NCBI RefSeq assembly: GCF_003185895.1
Contig: NZ_QHLY01000012.1
Location: 186,001 to 250,000, forward strand
Direction of reading: 5' to 3'
DNA length: 64,000 nt
Source: Cryobacterium arcticum
GTDB taxonomy: Bacteria; Actinomycetota; Actinomycetes; Actinomycetales; Microbacteriaceae
In this document: piece by piece, positions 25,527 to 35,285 of the stretch
Layout of the letters: each line of letters begins with the position of its first letter
Position numbering within the stretch: the first letter of the stretch is position 1
Made by a program: the position numbers and the translations under genes
Notes under the pieces: generated by a model
Told to the model about the DNA's origin: nothing
Database searches by the model: none
What the model saw: only the letters and a program-made list of their open reading frames with translations

Positions 25527-26921
25527 ATGGCAGGCATCACGACACCCGAGCGCATCGGAACCGAGTTGGCCGGGCTGATCCCCTTCGACCGGGTCCTGAC
25601 CGATCCGGAGGCTCTGGCCCGGTACAGCCACGACCGGGCAGACTGGGCCGACTTCACCGCACCGCTCGCCGTCGTGCTCGTCGTCACCGCCGACGAGGTC
25701 TCCGCCGTGGTGCGGTTTGCCGCGGCCCTCGGCATCCGGATCGTGCCCCGCGGCGCCGGAACCGGGCTCTCCGGTGGGGCCAATGCGATGGCGAACAGCA
25801 TCGTGCTCTCGCTCGAGCTCATGACCGACGTGATCGAGCTCAACACCGCGGAGCGCTACGCCGTGGTGCAGGCCGGCCTGATCAACGACGACCTCCGGGC
25901 TGCTGCCGCCACGGTGGGCCTTTGGTACCCGCCGGACCCGGCCAGCTCGGCCATCTCCACGATCGGCGGCAACGCCGCCACCAACGCCGGCGGCATCTGC
26001 TGTGTGAAATACGGCGTCACCCGCGACTACGTGCTCGGCATGCAGGTGGTGCTGGCGGATGGTGACATCGTGCAGCTGGGTCGCCGCACGGCCAAAGGCG
26101 CCACCGGCTACGACCTGACCGGACTGATGGTGGGGTCGGAGGGCACCCTGGGGGTCATCACCCAGCTCACCGTGAAGCTCCTTCCCCTCGGCGGACGCGA
26201 CGAACGCGCCATCGTCGGATACTTCCCATCGCTCGACTCAGCGGGGGAGGCCGTGGCCGCCGTCGCGCGCGCCGGCATCATCCCGGCCGCACTCGAGCTG
26301 GTCGACCGCACCTGCCTATACGCCGTCAGCGAGTGGCAGGGCGTCGACTTGCCGCAGAACGCGGACACGTTGCTGCTTGCCAAGATCGACGAGCCGGGCG
26401 CCCGCGGCGACGAGTTGAGTCTGCAGCTGGCCGACATCTTCCGGGCCGCCGGCGGCGCCGACGTGCAGCAATCCAGCGACAGCGACGAGACCGACCGGCT
26501 CTTCCAGGCCCGCCGGCTGGCCTACCCGGCGTTGGAGCGACTCGGACCGGTGCTCACCGAAGACATCTGTGTGCCGCGGGCCGCGGTGCCGATGATGCTC
26601 GCCAGCATCCAGGAGTCCGCCGCCAGGCACGTCGTGGTGATCGCCAACATCGCGCACGCCGGCGACGGCAACCTGCACCCGCTGATCATCGCGCCGGAGG
26701 GTGACCTCGCGGTGAAGGCGCGCGCCAAGCTGGCCTTCGACGAGATCATCGCCCGGTGCCTGCAACTCGGCGGCACTGTCACCGGCGAACACGGCGTTGG
26801 CCTGCTCAAATTGCCCGGGGCCGCGGTGGAACTCGGCGACCGGGTGGGTCGCATGCATCACGCGGTGAAGGACTCCCTCGACCCCGAGCACCTGTTCAAC
26901 CCCGGCAAGGCCTTCAGCTAA
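25527..26921 (+). CDS. FAD-linked oxidase, GlcD/D-lactate dehydrogenase-like
   Basis: 464 residues. N-terminal PCMH-type FAD-binding domain (about 40-220) with VVRFAAALGIRIVPRGAGTGLSGGANA, the phosphate-binding glycine segment, and GGNAATNAGGICCVKYG; C-terminal FAD-oxidase domain ends with NIAHAGDGNLHPLI and GTVTGEHGVGLLKLP, where the two His residues are the family catalytic/metal ligands. It oxidises a 2-hydroxy acid such as glycolate or D-lactate. Start ATG 25527 follows AAAGGAGA. No GlcE/GlcF partner is adjacent, so the single-subunit form is likely. Confidence 0.92.
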   Translation: MAGITTPERIGTELAGLIPFDRVLTDPEALARYSHDRADWADFTAPLAVVLVVTADEVSAVVRFAAALGIRIVPRGAGTGLSGGANAMANSIVLSLELMTDVIELNTAERYAVVQAGLINDDLRAAAATVGLWYPPDPASSAISTIGGNAATNAGGICCVKYGVTRDYVLGMQVVLADGDIVQLGRRTAKGATGYDLTGLMVGSEGTLGVITQLTVKLLPLGGRDERAIVGYFPSLDSAGEAVAAVARAGIIPAALELVDRTCLYAVSEWQGVDLPQNADTLLLAKIDEPGARGDELSLQLADIFRAAGGADVQQSSDSDETDRLFQARRLAYPALERLGPVLTEDICVPRAAVPMMLASIQESAARHVVVIANIAHAGDGNLHPLIIAPEGDLAVKARAKLAFDEIIARCLQLGGTVTGEHGVGLLKLPGAAVELGDRVGRMHHAVKDSLDPEHLFNPGKAFS

Positions 26922-26984
26922 GGCACATCAGTTGCGGGCGGCAGGGATACCCCGGCTCCGGCCCAATCGATCTAGGCTGGTTTC

Positions 26985-27587
26985 ATGGCAGGCTCACGCG
27001 AACCCAGCGACACGCCGCTCAACGTGGCACGGTACAAGATCGAGCGGGAGATCCCGGCGGACGAGCGGCCCGAGACCCCGGAGCCCGACACCAACGAGGC
27101 CGGCCAGTCGATGATGGAGGCGCGAGCCCAATTCGTGGAGATCTCGATCCAGCAGGCGATGCGCCGTGGCGACTTCGACAACCTGCCCGGTTCGGGCAAG
27201 CCCCTCACCGGCCTCGACAACTACGACCCGGACTGGTGGATCAAGCAGAAGATCGAGCGGGAGCAGATCACCGGGCTCGGTCCGCCCGCGCTCACCCTGC
27301 GCACCGAGGACGCCGGCCTCGACGCCCGCCTCGACGCGGTGTTCTCCGAGGCGCAGGTGCGCGAACTGCTCGATGATTTCAACCGCCGGGTGATCGACGC
27401 CCGCCGGCAGCTGCGCGGCGGACCGCCCGTCGTCACGGCCCTGCGCGATGTGGACGCCGAACTGGCCCGGTGGCGCGAACGCCGGGAGACCGCGCGGCGG
27501 GAGCGGGCCGAGGCCCGGGAACGCGAGGAGGCCGCCTTGGCCGCGATGACATGGCGGCAACGGCGGCGGGCCAAGCGCGAACGCTAA
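26985..27587 (+). CDS. DUF1992 (DnaJ homologue subfamily C member 28-like) protein
   Basis: 200 residues. The DUF1992 core lies at about 40-105: IQQAMRRGDFDNLPGSGKPL, then DPDWWIKQKIEREQITGLGP. The C terminus is an Arg/Glu/Ala-rich coiled coil (about 150-200: RWRERRETARRERAEAREREE and more). It lacks a J domain, as bacterial members do. Function unknown; the eukaryotic relative carries a J domain in addition. Separate short unit between the oxidase and AlkD-like genes. Confidence 0.87.
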   Translation: MAGSREPSDTPLNVARYKIEREIPADERPETPEPDTNEAGQSMMEARAQFVEISIQQAMRRGDFDNLPGSGKPLTGLDNYDPDWWIKQKIEREQITGLGPPALTLRTEDAGLDARLDAVFSEAQVRELLDDFNRRVIDARRQLRGGPPVVTALRDVDAELARWRERRETARRERAEAREREEAALAAMTWRQRRRAKRER

Positions 27588-27642
27588 GCGTTGAGCCGGG
27601 GCGGCCGTTGAGCCGGGGCGACCACGGTGGCATCCTGAACCC

Positions 27643-28365
27643 ATGACCGCAGAGCCCGTGCCGGCCGCGCCCACGGCCGCGGCGTTCCAGGAGGAGCTGG
27701 CCGGGCTGGCCAGCCCGGAGCAGCGCCAGAAATACCGGCGGTACTTTCCCGGTGATGACTCGTTCGTCGGGGTGCGGATGGGTGATGTCTTCGCCGTGGC
27801 CGGTCGGGCCCTGGTCATGCCCGTCGACCAGATCGAGTTGCTGCTGGAAAGCCCAACCCACGAGGTTCGCGCGGGCGCCTGCTCGATCATGGGCAAGGCG
27901 GCCAGCCATCGTTCCGTCTCCGCCGACCGGCACCGGGAGCTGTACGATCTGTACCTCCGCCGGCACGACCGCATCGACAGCTGGGACCTCGTGGACCTCG
28001 GCGCCCACCAGGTGGTGGGCAGCTGGCTGGTGGACAAACCGCGCGACCCACTCGACCGGCTCGCGGTGTCGTCGTTCTGGCCTGAACGGCGCAGCGCCAT
28101 CGTGGCCACGGCCGCGTTCATCAAACGTCGGGACATCGTCGACACCCTGCGGCTGGCCCGAACCCTGGTACACGACGAGAACGACTTTGTGCAGAAGGGT
28201 GCGGGCTGGATGCTGCGCTACGCCGGCGACGTCGACCGGGATGCCCTGCTCGTCTTCCTAGACGAGAACGCCGCCGGTATGCCGCGGGTGATGCTGCGCT
28301 ACGCGATCGAAAAGCTCGACCCGCCGGTACGGGCCGGGTACCTGGCCGCGGCGCGCACCCCGTGA
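27643..28365 (+). CDS. DNA alkylation repair protein, AlkD-like HEAT-repeat protein
   Basis: 240 residues, the usual AlkD length. HEAT-type helical pairs run the whole length, with FFxxxxSFxGVRMGDVFAVA-like (QKYRRYFPGDDSFVGVRMGD), SWDLVDLGAHQVVGSWLVDK and LVHDENDFVQKGAGWMLRYAGD, all signature segments of DNA alkylation repair proteins (Trp and Asp line the lesion pocket). Likely a glycosylase for alkylated bases, cytoplasmic. Followed 19 nt later by the pseudouridine synthase gene, possibly co-transcribed. Confidence 0.88.
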   Translation: MTAEPVPAAPTAAAFQEELAGLASPEQRQKYRRYFPGDDSFVGVRMGDVFAVAGRALVMPVDQIELLLESPTHEVRAGACSIMGKAASHRSVSADRHRELYDLYLRRHDRIDSWDLVDLGAHQVVGSWLVDKPRDPLDRLAVSSFWPERRSAIVATAAFIKRRDIVDTLRLARTLVHDENDFVQKGAGWMLRYAGDVDRDALLVFLDENAAGMPRVMLRYAIEKLDPPVRAGYLAAARTP

Positions 28366-28384
28366 GGGCACGTACGATCGGGGG

Positions 28385-29326
28385 ATGCCCCCGCGCTCGC
28401 CCCTGCCACTCCGACACGGGCTCGACGCCGCCTGGGTGTGCACGCCCGAGCGCACACGACCCGGTCGGCCGGCGCGGACCTGGCCGAGCATGGGCGCCTG
28501 GCTCGACGAGCGGCTGGGGGAGCGCGTGCCGGTGGCCGGGTTCCTGGCCGCCGGACGGTTCGTCTACGAGAGCGGTGTGCCCGTCTCAGGCAGTGACCCC
28601 TATCGGCCGACCACGTTCGTCTGGTTCCACCGCGACCTGGCCGACGAACCGGTGGTGCCGGGGCCGATCCACCTGATCTATCGCGACGACCGGATCGTGG
28701 TCATCGACAAACCGCCCTTCCTCTCCAGCATTCCGCGCGGCCGGCACGTGGTGCAGAGCGTGGTGGTGCGCCTGCGCGCCCAGTTGGAGCTGCCCGAACT
28801 CTCCCCGTTGCACCGGCTGGACCGGGTGACCAGCGGGCTGCTGGTGCTGGCGACCGAACGTCGCTGGCGCGGGGCGTACCAGACGCTCTTCCAACGCAGC
28901 GAGGTGACCAAGGTCTACCGGGCGCTGGCGCCGCTCAGACCCGAGCTCGAACTCCCGGTCACAGTGCGCAATCACCTCCGGGCCGTGCCCGGATCCTGGC
29001 AGGGCGAGGTCGTGCCCGGCCTGCCGGCGAACGCCGAGTCGCTGATCGAACTCACCGGCGAGGTCGGCGATGCCGGGCTCTACCGGCTCTCACCCCGCAC
29101 CGGGCGCACTCACCAGCTGCGGCTGCACATGCTGGGACTGGGCATCCCGATTCAGGATGATCCGCTCTACCCCCTTGTGCAGAACGTCTCCGTGCACGAT
29201 TTCACCCGGCCGCTCCAGCTGCTGGCCAGCGACCTGGCCTTCACCGACCCGATCGACGGTGGGGCGCGATGGTTCGAGAGCGTGCGGAAGCTGCCAGTTC
29301 GGGCGGCGCCCGGCCCCGAGGAATAA
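28385..29326 (+). CDS. RNA pseudouridine synthase, RluA family
   Basis: 313 residues. Core motif HRLDRVTSGLLVLATERR (catalytic Asp in HRLD, about residue 142), the preceding IYRDDRIVVIDKPPFLSSIPRG segment and the late TGRTHQLRLHMLGLGIPIQDDPLYP motif are typical of RluA/RluC/RluD-type enzymes. There is no S4 domain; about 90 residues of unrelated N-terminal sequence precede the core. It isomerises uridine in rRNA or tRNA; the exact target is unclear. Confidence 0.9.
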   Translation: MPPRSPLPLRHGLDAAWVCTPERTRPGRPARTWPSMGAWLDERLGERVPVAGFLAAGRFVYESGVPVSGSDPYRPTTFVWFHRDLADEPVVPGPIHLIYRDDRIVVIDKPPFLSSIPRGRHVVQSVVVRLRAQLELPELSPLHRLDRVTSGLLVLATERRWRGAYQTLFQRSEVTKVYRALAPLRPELELPVTVRNHLRAVPGSWQGEVVPGLPANAESLIELTGEVGDAGLYRLSPRTGRTHQLRLHMLGLGIPIQDDPLYPLVQNVSVHDFTRPLQLLASDLAFTDPIDGGARWFESVRKLPVRAAPGPEE

Positions 29327-29394
29327 GCCGGCCGGTTGGGAGCTCTCGAGGGTCGCCCTTGTTGTCCCTGCCCGGTAGTGCCTAGCATGTCACC

Positions 29395-30786
29395 ATGGCA
29401 GCGCAGCCCGACGACTTCGACCCGGCGCTTGACCGCGCACACACTCTCGCGACGAAATGGCTGAGTTCCCTGCCCACCAGGCGGGTTGGGCCGAGTCGCA
29501 CGGCGGACGAGCTGCTGGCCGACTTCGCGTTTCCGTTGCAGGACGAACCGCTACCCGCCGACGCGGTTGTCGACGAGTTGGCCCGGCTGGCCGAGCCCGG
29601 GCTGATGGCCATGCCGTCCGGCCGCTTCTTCGGCTGGGTGATCGGCGGCACCCTGCCGGCGTCGCTGGGAGCGGACTGGCTGGTCAGCGCCTGGGACCAG
29701 AACGCGGCGATGCGCTACGCCACCCCGGCGACAGCGGCAGCCGAGGAAGCCGCGGGCGGCTGGTTGCTCGACCTGCTCGGCCTGCCCGCCGGCTGCGACG
29801 TGGGGTTCACCACCGGGGCGACCGCCTCCAACTTCGTGGGCCTGGCGGCAGCACGACAGGAGGTGCTCGCCCGGGCGGGCTGGGACGTGGCCGCGAACGG
29901 GCTCATCGGGGCACCCCGACTCACCGTGTTCGTGGGTGCGGAGAGTCACGCCTCCGTCGATCTGGCACTGCGCTACCTCGGGCTGGGCACGCCTGTCGCG
30001 GTCGCAGCCGATGGTCAGGGGCGGTTGCTGGCCGACGACCTGGCCCGGGCTATGGACGCCCATCCTGGTGCTGCCATCGTGTGCCTCCAAGCCGGCAACC
30101 TGCACTCGGGCTCCACCGACCCGCTCGCCGAGGCGGCCCGGATCGCCCACGACCGGGGCGCATGGGTGCACGTGGACGGCGCCTTCGGGCTCTGGGCCGC
30201 CACCAGCCCCCGCCATCGCCACCTGATCGCCGGCGTCGAGACGTGTGATTCCTGGGCGACGGATGCGCACAAGACGCTCAATGTGCCCTACGACTGTGGC
30301 GTGGCGATCGTGGCCAGGCCAGAGGCCGTTCGCGCGGTGTTCGGCGTGCACACCAGCTACCTACAGACCACCGAGCACGGCCCGGGCGACCCGTTCGACA
30401 AGGTACCGGAGTTCTCCCGCCGCGCTCGCGGTGTGCCGGTCTGGGCCGCTCTGCGTTCGCTGGGTCGCTCCGGGGTGATCGCACTGATCGACGGTCTCGT
30501 CGAGACCGCGCAGACCTTTGCGTCACGCCTAGCCGGCATGCCGGGTGTCGACGTGGTCAACGACGTCGTCTTCACCCAGGTCTGCGTGAGTTTCGGCTCC
30601 GACGAACGCACCCGCAACATCACCGCGCGCCTGCTCGCCGACCGCACCACCTGGATGTCAGGATCGCGCTGGGCCGACCGCGACGTCCTCCGCATCTCGG
30701 TCAGCAACTGGTCGACCGATGCCGCCGACATCGAAACCTGCCTCGACGCCATCCAGCGCGCGATCGCCGCCGAAGACGCCGCCTGA
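29395..30786 (+). CDS. PLP-dependent decarboxylase/aminotransferase-like protein (group II)
   Basis: 463 residues. Fold-type I PLP enzyme: TTGATASNFVGL (about 139-150, phosphate cup), HVDGAFG (Asp261, ring-nitrogen contact) and the Schiff-base lysine Lys293 in ATDAHKTLNVPYDCG. The sequence matches the pyridoxal-dependent decarboxylase group (glutamate/aromatic-amino-acid type), including FFGWVIGGTLPASLGADWL near the start. Substrate amino acid unknown. Stands alone; convergent with the SixA-like gene. Confidence 0.88.
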   Translation: MAAQPDDFDPALDRAHTLATKWLSSLPTRRVGPSRTADELLADFAFPLQDEPLPADAVVDELARLAEPGLMAMPSGRFFGWVIGGTLPASLGADWLVSAWDQNAAMRYATPATAAAEEAAGGWLLDLLGLPAGCDVGFTTGATASNFVGLAAARQEVLARAGWDVAANGLIGAPRLTVFVGAESHASVDLALRYLGLGTPVAVAADGQGRLLADDLARAMDAHPGAAIVCLQAGNLHSGSTDPLAEAARIAHDRGAWVHVDGAFGLWAATSPRHRHLIAGVETCDSWATDAHKTLNVPYDCGVAIVARPEAVRAVFGVHTSYLQTTEHGPGDPFDKVPEFSRRARGVPVWAALRSLGRSGVIALIDGLVETAQTFASRLAGMPGVDVVNDVVFTQVCVSFGSDERTRNITARLLADRTTWMSGSRWADRDVLRISVSNWSTDAADIETCLDAIQRAIAAEDAA

Positions 30787-30826
30787 CCGCCTCGACGGTA
30801 AATCCAGGCGAGTCCGGAGTCAGGAC

Positions 30827-31324
30827 TCAGGCCAGCAGCGGCGGTCGACCGGCGGCTTGCAGGGTGGCGGTGGCGGGGCCGGCGTCGGCCCAGGTGCCGG
30901 GAAGGGTGAGCACGGCCAGGGTCGAGGTGGACATGCCGATGCTCTCGCCGCTCAGCAGGTAGACCAGGTCCTCGACTCCGGGATTGTGCGCCACGAGGAG
31001 CACGGTGCGCAGGTCGCCCGGGAGTTCCTTCACGATCTCGAGCAGGTCAGTGACGGATGCGGCGTACGCTCGTTCGTCCACCCGGGCCTCCGGGCTGTTC
31101 GCCAGCTCCGCCGAGACCAGCGCCCAGGTGGCACGAGTACGGGTGGCGGGGGAGACAACCGTCATATCGATCACGGGGAACTGCTCGGCCAGCCAGCTCC
31201 CGACATCCTGAGCCTGGCCCTGCCCGCGTGGGTTGAGCGTGCGGTCGATGTCGGCCTGGCCGCCGGTCCAATCGGATTTGGAGTGTCGGAGCACGAGCAG
31301 GGTGCGTTCTGTCGGTGCGGTCAT
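30827..31324 (-). CDS. SixA-like histidine phosphatase
   Basis: 165 residues from ATG 31324 (six codons inside a longer open frame). Short phosphatase with the SixA signature LVLRHSKSDW (catalytic His), second Arg in SPATRTRATW, and VLLVAHNPGVEDLV with the second His. Length and the RHAKSxW-type motif fit SixA-like phosphohistidine phosphatases, which dephosphorylate His on phosphotransfer proteins; the true target is unknown. Divergent from the MFS gene. Confidence 0.87.
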   Translation of the reverse strand: MTAPTERTLLVLRHSKSDWTGGQADIDRTLNPRGQGQAQDVGSWLAEQFPVIDMTVVSPATRTRATWALVSAELANSPEARVDERAYAASVTDLLEIVKELPGDLRTVLLVAHNPGVEDLVYLLSGESIGMSTSTLAVLTLPGTWADAGPATATLQAAGRPPLLA

Positions 31325-31437
31325 TCCGACAGTCTGCACCAACCACGTCGGCGAACCGGCGCGAACCTAGCCAACCGCCCCGCCGAGGTCGATGATGCTG
31401 GTGTGACGAAATGGGGTGTGCAGGCAGGACCCGGGTC

Positions 31438-32712
31438 GTGAACCCGGCATCCCGGCGTGTGCAGCGCATCTACCTCATCCTGCTGCTCGGCAACACCCTG
31501 GCCGCGTCGTTCATCTGGGGTATCAACACGCTGTTCCTGCTCGACGCCGGCCTGAGCAACTTCGAGGCCTTCGCCGCGAACGCATTCTTCACCGCCGGCA
31601 TGGTGATCTTCGAGATCCCCACCGGGGTGGTTGCCGACACCGTGGGCCGCAAGGCGTCGTACCTGCTGGGCACCATCACCCTCTCGGTCACCACGGCCCT
31701 GTACTGGTTGCTCTGGCTCTGGCAGTCACCCTTCGTCTGGTGGGCGATCGTGTCGCTGTTGCTCGGCCTCGGCTTCACCTTCTTCTCCGGTGCCGTCGAA
31801 GCCTGGCTGGTGGATGCGCTCACCTCGACCGGCTACACCGGTAGCCTCGAGGCCGTGTTCGGCCGCGGCCTCGTGGTGACGGGTATCGCCATGTTCGCCG
31901 GCTCCGTGCTCGGTGGCGTGCTCGCCCAGGCGACCAACCTGGGGGTACCGTTCCTGGTGCGCGCCGGGGTGCTCGTGGTCATGTTCGTCTACGCGTTCGT
32001 CGTGATGAAGGACCTCGGCTTTGTGCCGGATCACTCCCAGGGCCCGCTCAAGGCGACGCGAACCGTGCTCACCGAGTCGATCGACCACGGCCTCAAGCGC
32101 CGCTCGGTGCGCTACATGATCCTCTCCGCGCCGTTCGCCTCCGGCGTGGGCATCTACGCCTTCTACGCGCTGCAGCCCTACTTGCTCGAGTTGTACGGCG
32201 ACCCGTCGGCGTATTCCATCGCCGGCCTCGCCGCAGCCATCCTCTCGCTGGCGCAGATCGCCGGCGGGGTACTGGCTCCGCGCATCCGAACACTCTTCGC
32301 CAAGCGCACCAGCACGGTGATCGGCGCATCGCTGCTCAGCGTGATCACCCTGGTGGCGCTCGGTCTGAACAGCCTGTTCTGGCTGGCGATCGTCTTGCTG
32401 ATGGTCTGGGGCTTCGTCTTCGCCGTTGCGGAACCGGTGCGGCAGGCCTACCTGAACGACATGATCCCCTCCAAGCAGCGGGCTACCGTGCTCTCCTTCG
32501 ACTCCCTGTTCGGCAGCCTGGGCGGCGTGTTCATCCAGCCGGCTCTCGGCCGCTCAGCGGATGCCTGGGGCTACGGCACCTCGCTCGTGCTCGGCGGACT
32601 GGTCGAGCTGGTCGGGATCCCGATCATGCTGGCCAGCCGCCGCCAGCACGACCCGGCCGACTCTGTCCGGGAGCGCGCGACACCCGCAGAGGCCTCACCC
32701 GACACCGAGTGA
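31438..32712 (+). CDS. MFS transporter, 12-helix
   Basis: 424 residues from a GTG at 31438 with AGGCAGGA upstream; an ATG nine codons earlier (31411) is an alternative. Twelve helices; TAGMVIFEIPTGVVADTVGRKASYLLG carries MFS motif A between helices 2 and 3. The C-terminal half has WGFVFAVAEPVRQAYLNDMIPSKQRATVLSFDSL, typical of actinobacterial MFS of unassigned drug/sugar class. A polar acidic tail ends it. Substrate unknown. Confidence 0.88.
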   Translation: MNPASRRVQRIYLILLLGNTLAASFIWGINTLFLLDAGLSNFEAFAANAFFTAGMVIFEIPTGVVADTVGRKASYLLGTITLSVTTALYWLLWLWQSPFVWWAIVSLLLGLGFTFFSGAVEAWLVDALTSTGYTGSLEAVFGRGLVVTGIAMFAGSVLGGVLAQATNLGVPFLVRAGVLVVMFVYAFVVMKDLGFVPDHSQGPLKATRTVLTESIDHGLKRRSVRYMILSAPFASGVGIYAFYALQPYLLELYGDPSAYSIAGLAAAILSLAQIAGGVLAPRIRTLFAKRTSTVIGASLLSVITLVALGLNSLFWLAIVLLMVWGFVFAVAEPVRQAYLNDMIPSKQRATVLSFDSLFGSLGGVFIQPALGRSADAWGYGTSLVLGGLVELVGIPIMLASRRQHDPADSVRERATPAEASPDTE

Positions 32713-32740
32713 GACGGGTCTGCGAGCGTCGCTCGACGGG

Positions 32741-35107
32741 CTACTGCCTGGCCATGATGATACGGAGGCGTTCTTCGGGGTCGATGAGGTGGTCGTGGTC
32801 GTCGTCGCCGAGGTCGATTTGCACCCAGTTGATCCGGCCGGTGAACCGGCTGCCGGCCGGCGTGTAGTCGGGCGTGACGGCAGTGCCGGATTCGTAGCCC
32901 ACATCGGTCGTCTCGTCGGCGGAGAAAATCATGGCCTGAGTGGCGCCCACCCGGCCCGAACCGGCAGCGACGCCACCGTAGTAGATGGTGACCTCGCCGC
33001 CCTTACCCAGCCCGCCGCCGTCGTAGGCGAATTCCATCCGCACCTGGCTGAGTCCGGCCGGGATCGACCTGTCGGCCTCGACGGCGAACTCCTGGATGCC
33101 GAGGACGTTGTAGACGAACTTCGCCCGGCCGTTCTTGGCATACAGGCTCCAGCCGCCGAACCGACCGCCCTGGGCGATGATCACGCCCTGGGCACCCGTC
33201 TCGCGAACGACGATCTCCGCGGTCACCGAGAACGACTTGTTCTTGATGCTGACCACACTATTCTCCGACAGCCGACCCATGCCGGGGAAGAGGAGTTGCC
33301 TGGTGCCCTGGATGAGCGTGGGCCGGCCCGCGATCTCCGGTGTCGCCCGTTCGACCCCCCGGTCGTCGATCGGAAGCACGTTGTACTTGGTGGCTTCGAT
33401 CAGCCACAGCCGTTGCAACGTGGCCAACATGTCGGGGTCGTCGGCGGCCAAATCGTGCGCCTGGCTGTAATCGATCCGGCCGTCGTAGAGTTCCCACACG
33501 TCGTCATCGAACGCCGGCAGGGTGCCCCCGAGCATCACCCAGGGGGTGCGGTGTTTCGTGACGGCGCTCCAGCCCTTGTAATACAGGCCGCGGTTGCCGA
33601 ACATCTCGAAATACTGCAGATCGTGGCGTTCGGGAGCGGTCGCATCCGCGAAGGTGTACAACATGCTCGTGCCCTCCATGGGAGTCTGCTGCACGCCGTT
33701 GACCATGGTGGGTTCCGGCAGGCCCGCGGCCTCCAGAATCGTGGGGGCGATGTCGATGCAGTGGGTGAATTGGGAGCGCAGTCCGCCCCGTTCGGTGATG
33801 CCGTTCGGCCAGTGCACGATGGTGCCGTTGCGGGTGCCGCCCCAGTGCGACGCGACCTGCTTGGTCCACTGGAAAGGAGTGTCCATGGCCCAGGCCCAGC
33901 CCACCGCATAGTGGTTGTACGAGCTGGGGCTGCCGAGTTCGGCCTTCTTGGCCGCCATGAATTCCGGCGTCTCCAGCGCGGCCATGCCGTTGAAGTTGGC
34001 CATCTCGTTGAAGGCGCCGTTGACGGTGCCCTCCGCCGAAGCGCCGTTGTCGCCGACGATGTAGTAGATGATCGTGTTGTCGAGGATCCCGAGGTCGGTG
34101 ATCGTATCGATCACCCGGCCCACATGGTGGTCGGTGTGCTCGAGGAACCCGGCATAGACCTCCATTTCCCGCTCCAGCACCGGCTTGAGAGCGGCCGGCA
34201 TGTCATCCCATGCCGGAATTTCGGCGTGACGCGGGGTGAGCTCGGCATCGGCGGGAATGATGCCGAGTTCCTTTTGCTTGGCGAAGGTGCGCTCACGCTG
34301 CACATCCCACCCGTCGGCGAAGGCGCCCGCGTACTTGTCGGCCCATTCCGGGGGAACGTGATGCGGCGCGTGCGTGGCGCCGGGAGCGAAGTACACGAAG
34401 AACGGCTTGTCGGGCATCAATGCCTTCTGGGTGCGGATCCAGGTGCAGGCGTGATCGGCGAGGTCCTCGGTGAGGTGGTAGCCCTCCTCGGGGGTCGCCG
34501 GCGGTTCCACCGGGGTGGTGCCGTCGTAGAGGGCTGGGTCCCACTGGTTGTTCTCGCCTCCGATGAAACCGTAGAAGGTCTCGAATCCGCCGCCGCCCGA
34601 CGGCCAGGCGTCGAACGGGCCCATCGGCGAGGACTGCCACACCGGAACCTCGTGGCACTTGCCGAATTGGGCGGTGGAATAGCCGTTGAGTTTCAGTGTC
34701 ATCGCCAGCGGCGCCTTGGTGTTCGGCCGCAGCGAGCTGTTGCCCGGTGCCGAAGTGGCGGTCTCGGTGATGCTGCCCATGCCCACCGAGTGGTGGTTGC
34801 GTCCGGTGAGAAGGGCCTGCCGGGTGGGAGCGCACAGCGCCGTCGTGTGGAACCTGTTGAAGCTCAGGCCGTTGGCGGCCAATCGTTCGGCATTCGGGGT
34901 CTGGCAGGGCCCCCCGAAGGCGCTCGAAGAGCCGAACCCGGCGTCATCGATCAAGACGATCAGCACATTCGGTGCGCCATCCGGAGGTCGGAGCGGCTCA
35001 ATCGGCGGGTAGTGCGTGTCGGGGTCCTTCGCGTCGTAGGTGGTGAGTCCGGGCGCAGGGCGGTCGGGGATCGGCAGCATCGAGCGGGAATGGCGGTCGG
35101 GCAGCAT
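32741..35107 (-). CDS. Arylsulfatase (type I sulfatase, formylglycine-dependent)
   Basis: 788 residues. Sulfatase core about 45-570: VLIVLIDDAGFG with metal-binding D54-D55, then the modification motif CAPTRQALLTGR with Cys92 (C-x-P-x-R) that must be converted to formylglycine. Later residues with metal or substrate roles occur in YIVGDNGASAEGT and the HWPNGI region. The C-terminal 190 residues form a jelly-roll-like domain. No signal peptide is present, so it probably acts in the cytosol or uses an unseen route. Hydrolyses aryl or alkyl sulfate esters. The sulfatase-modifying enzyme gene is not in this window. The large plus-strand frame opposite it is a shadow. Confidence 0.92.
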   Translation of the reverse strand: MLPDRHSRSMLPIPDRPAPGLTTYDAKDPDTHYPPIEPLRPPDGAPNVLIVLIDDAGFGSSSAFGGPCQTPNAERLAANGLSFNRFHTTALCAPTRQALLTGRNHHSVGMGSITETATSAPGNSSLRPNTKAPLAMTLKLNGYSTAQFGKCHEVPVWQSSPMGPFDAWPSGGGGFETFYGFIGGENNQWDPALYDGTTPVEPPATPEEGYHLTEDLADHACTWIRTQKALMPDKPFFVYFAPGATHAPHHVPPEWADKYAGAFADGWDVQRERTFAKQKELGIIPADAELTPRHAEIPAWDDMPAALKPVLEREMEVYAGFLEHTDHHVGRVIDTITDLGILDNTIIYYIVGDNGASAEGTVNGAFNEMANFNGMAALETPEFMAAKKAELGSPSSYNHYAVGWAWAMDTPFQWTKQVASHWGGTRNGTIVHWPNGITERGGLRSQFTHCIDIAPTILEAAGLPEPTMVNGVQQTPMEGTSMLYTFADATAPERHDLQYFEMFGNRGLYYKGWSAVTKHRTPWVMLGGTLPAFDDDVWELYDGRIDYSQAHDLAADDPDMLATLQRLWLIEATKYNVLPIDDRGVERATPEIAGRPTLIQGTRQLLFPGMGRLSENSVVSIKNKSFSVTAEIVVRETGAQGVIIAQGGRFGGWSLYAKNGRAKFVYNVLGIQEFAVEADRSIPAGLSQVRMEFAYDGGGLGKGGEVTIYYGGVAAGSGRVGATQAMIFSADETTDVGYESGTAVTPDYTPAGSRFTGRINWVQIDLGDDDHDHLIDPEERLRIIMARQ

Positions 35108-35285
35108 GACGGGTTTCCTCCAGAGGTGTGCGGCGGTGGCGAACGGGGTGGGAGTCGCACCACGCGTACGGGTGAAGGTATCGCCGTGTCGTTGTGGCCG
35201 GCGTCACCTGAAGAGGATGAGGTCGCCGGGTACCTGGGGGGCATTCGCAGCCGCGCTCTCCTATACTCAAAACTTCGAGGCCTCA

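Noticed and set aside
30810..30828. Short hairpin GAGTCC/GGACTC between the convergent decarboxylase and SixA-like genes
   Set aside because: Only 6 bp with no T-run on either side; too weak to call a terminator.
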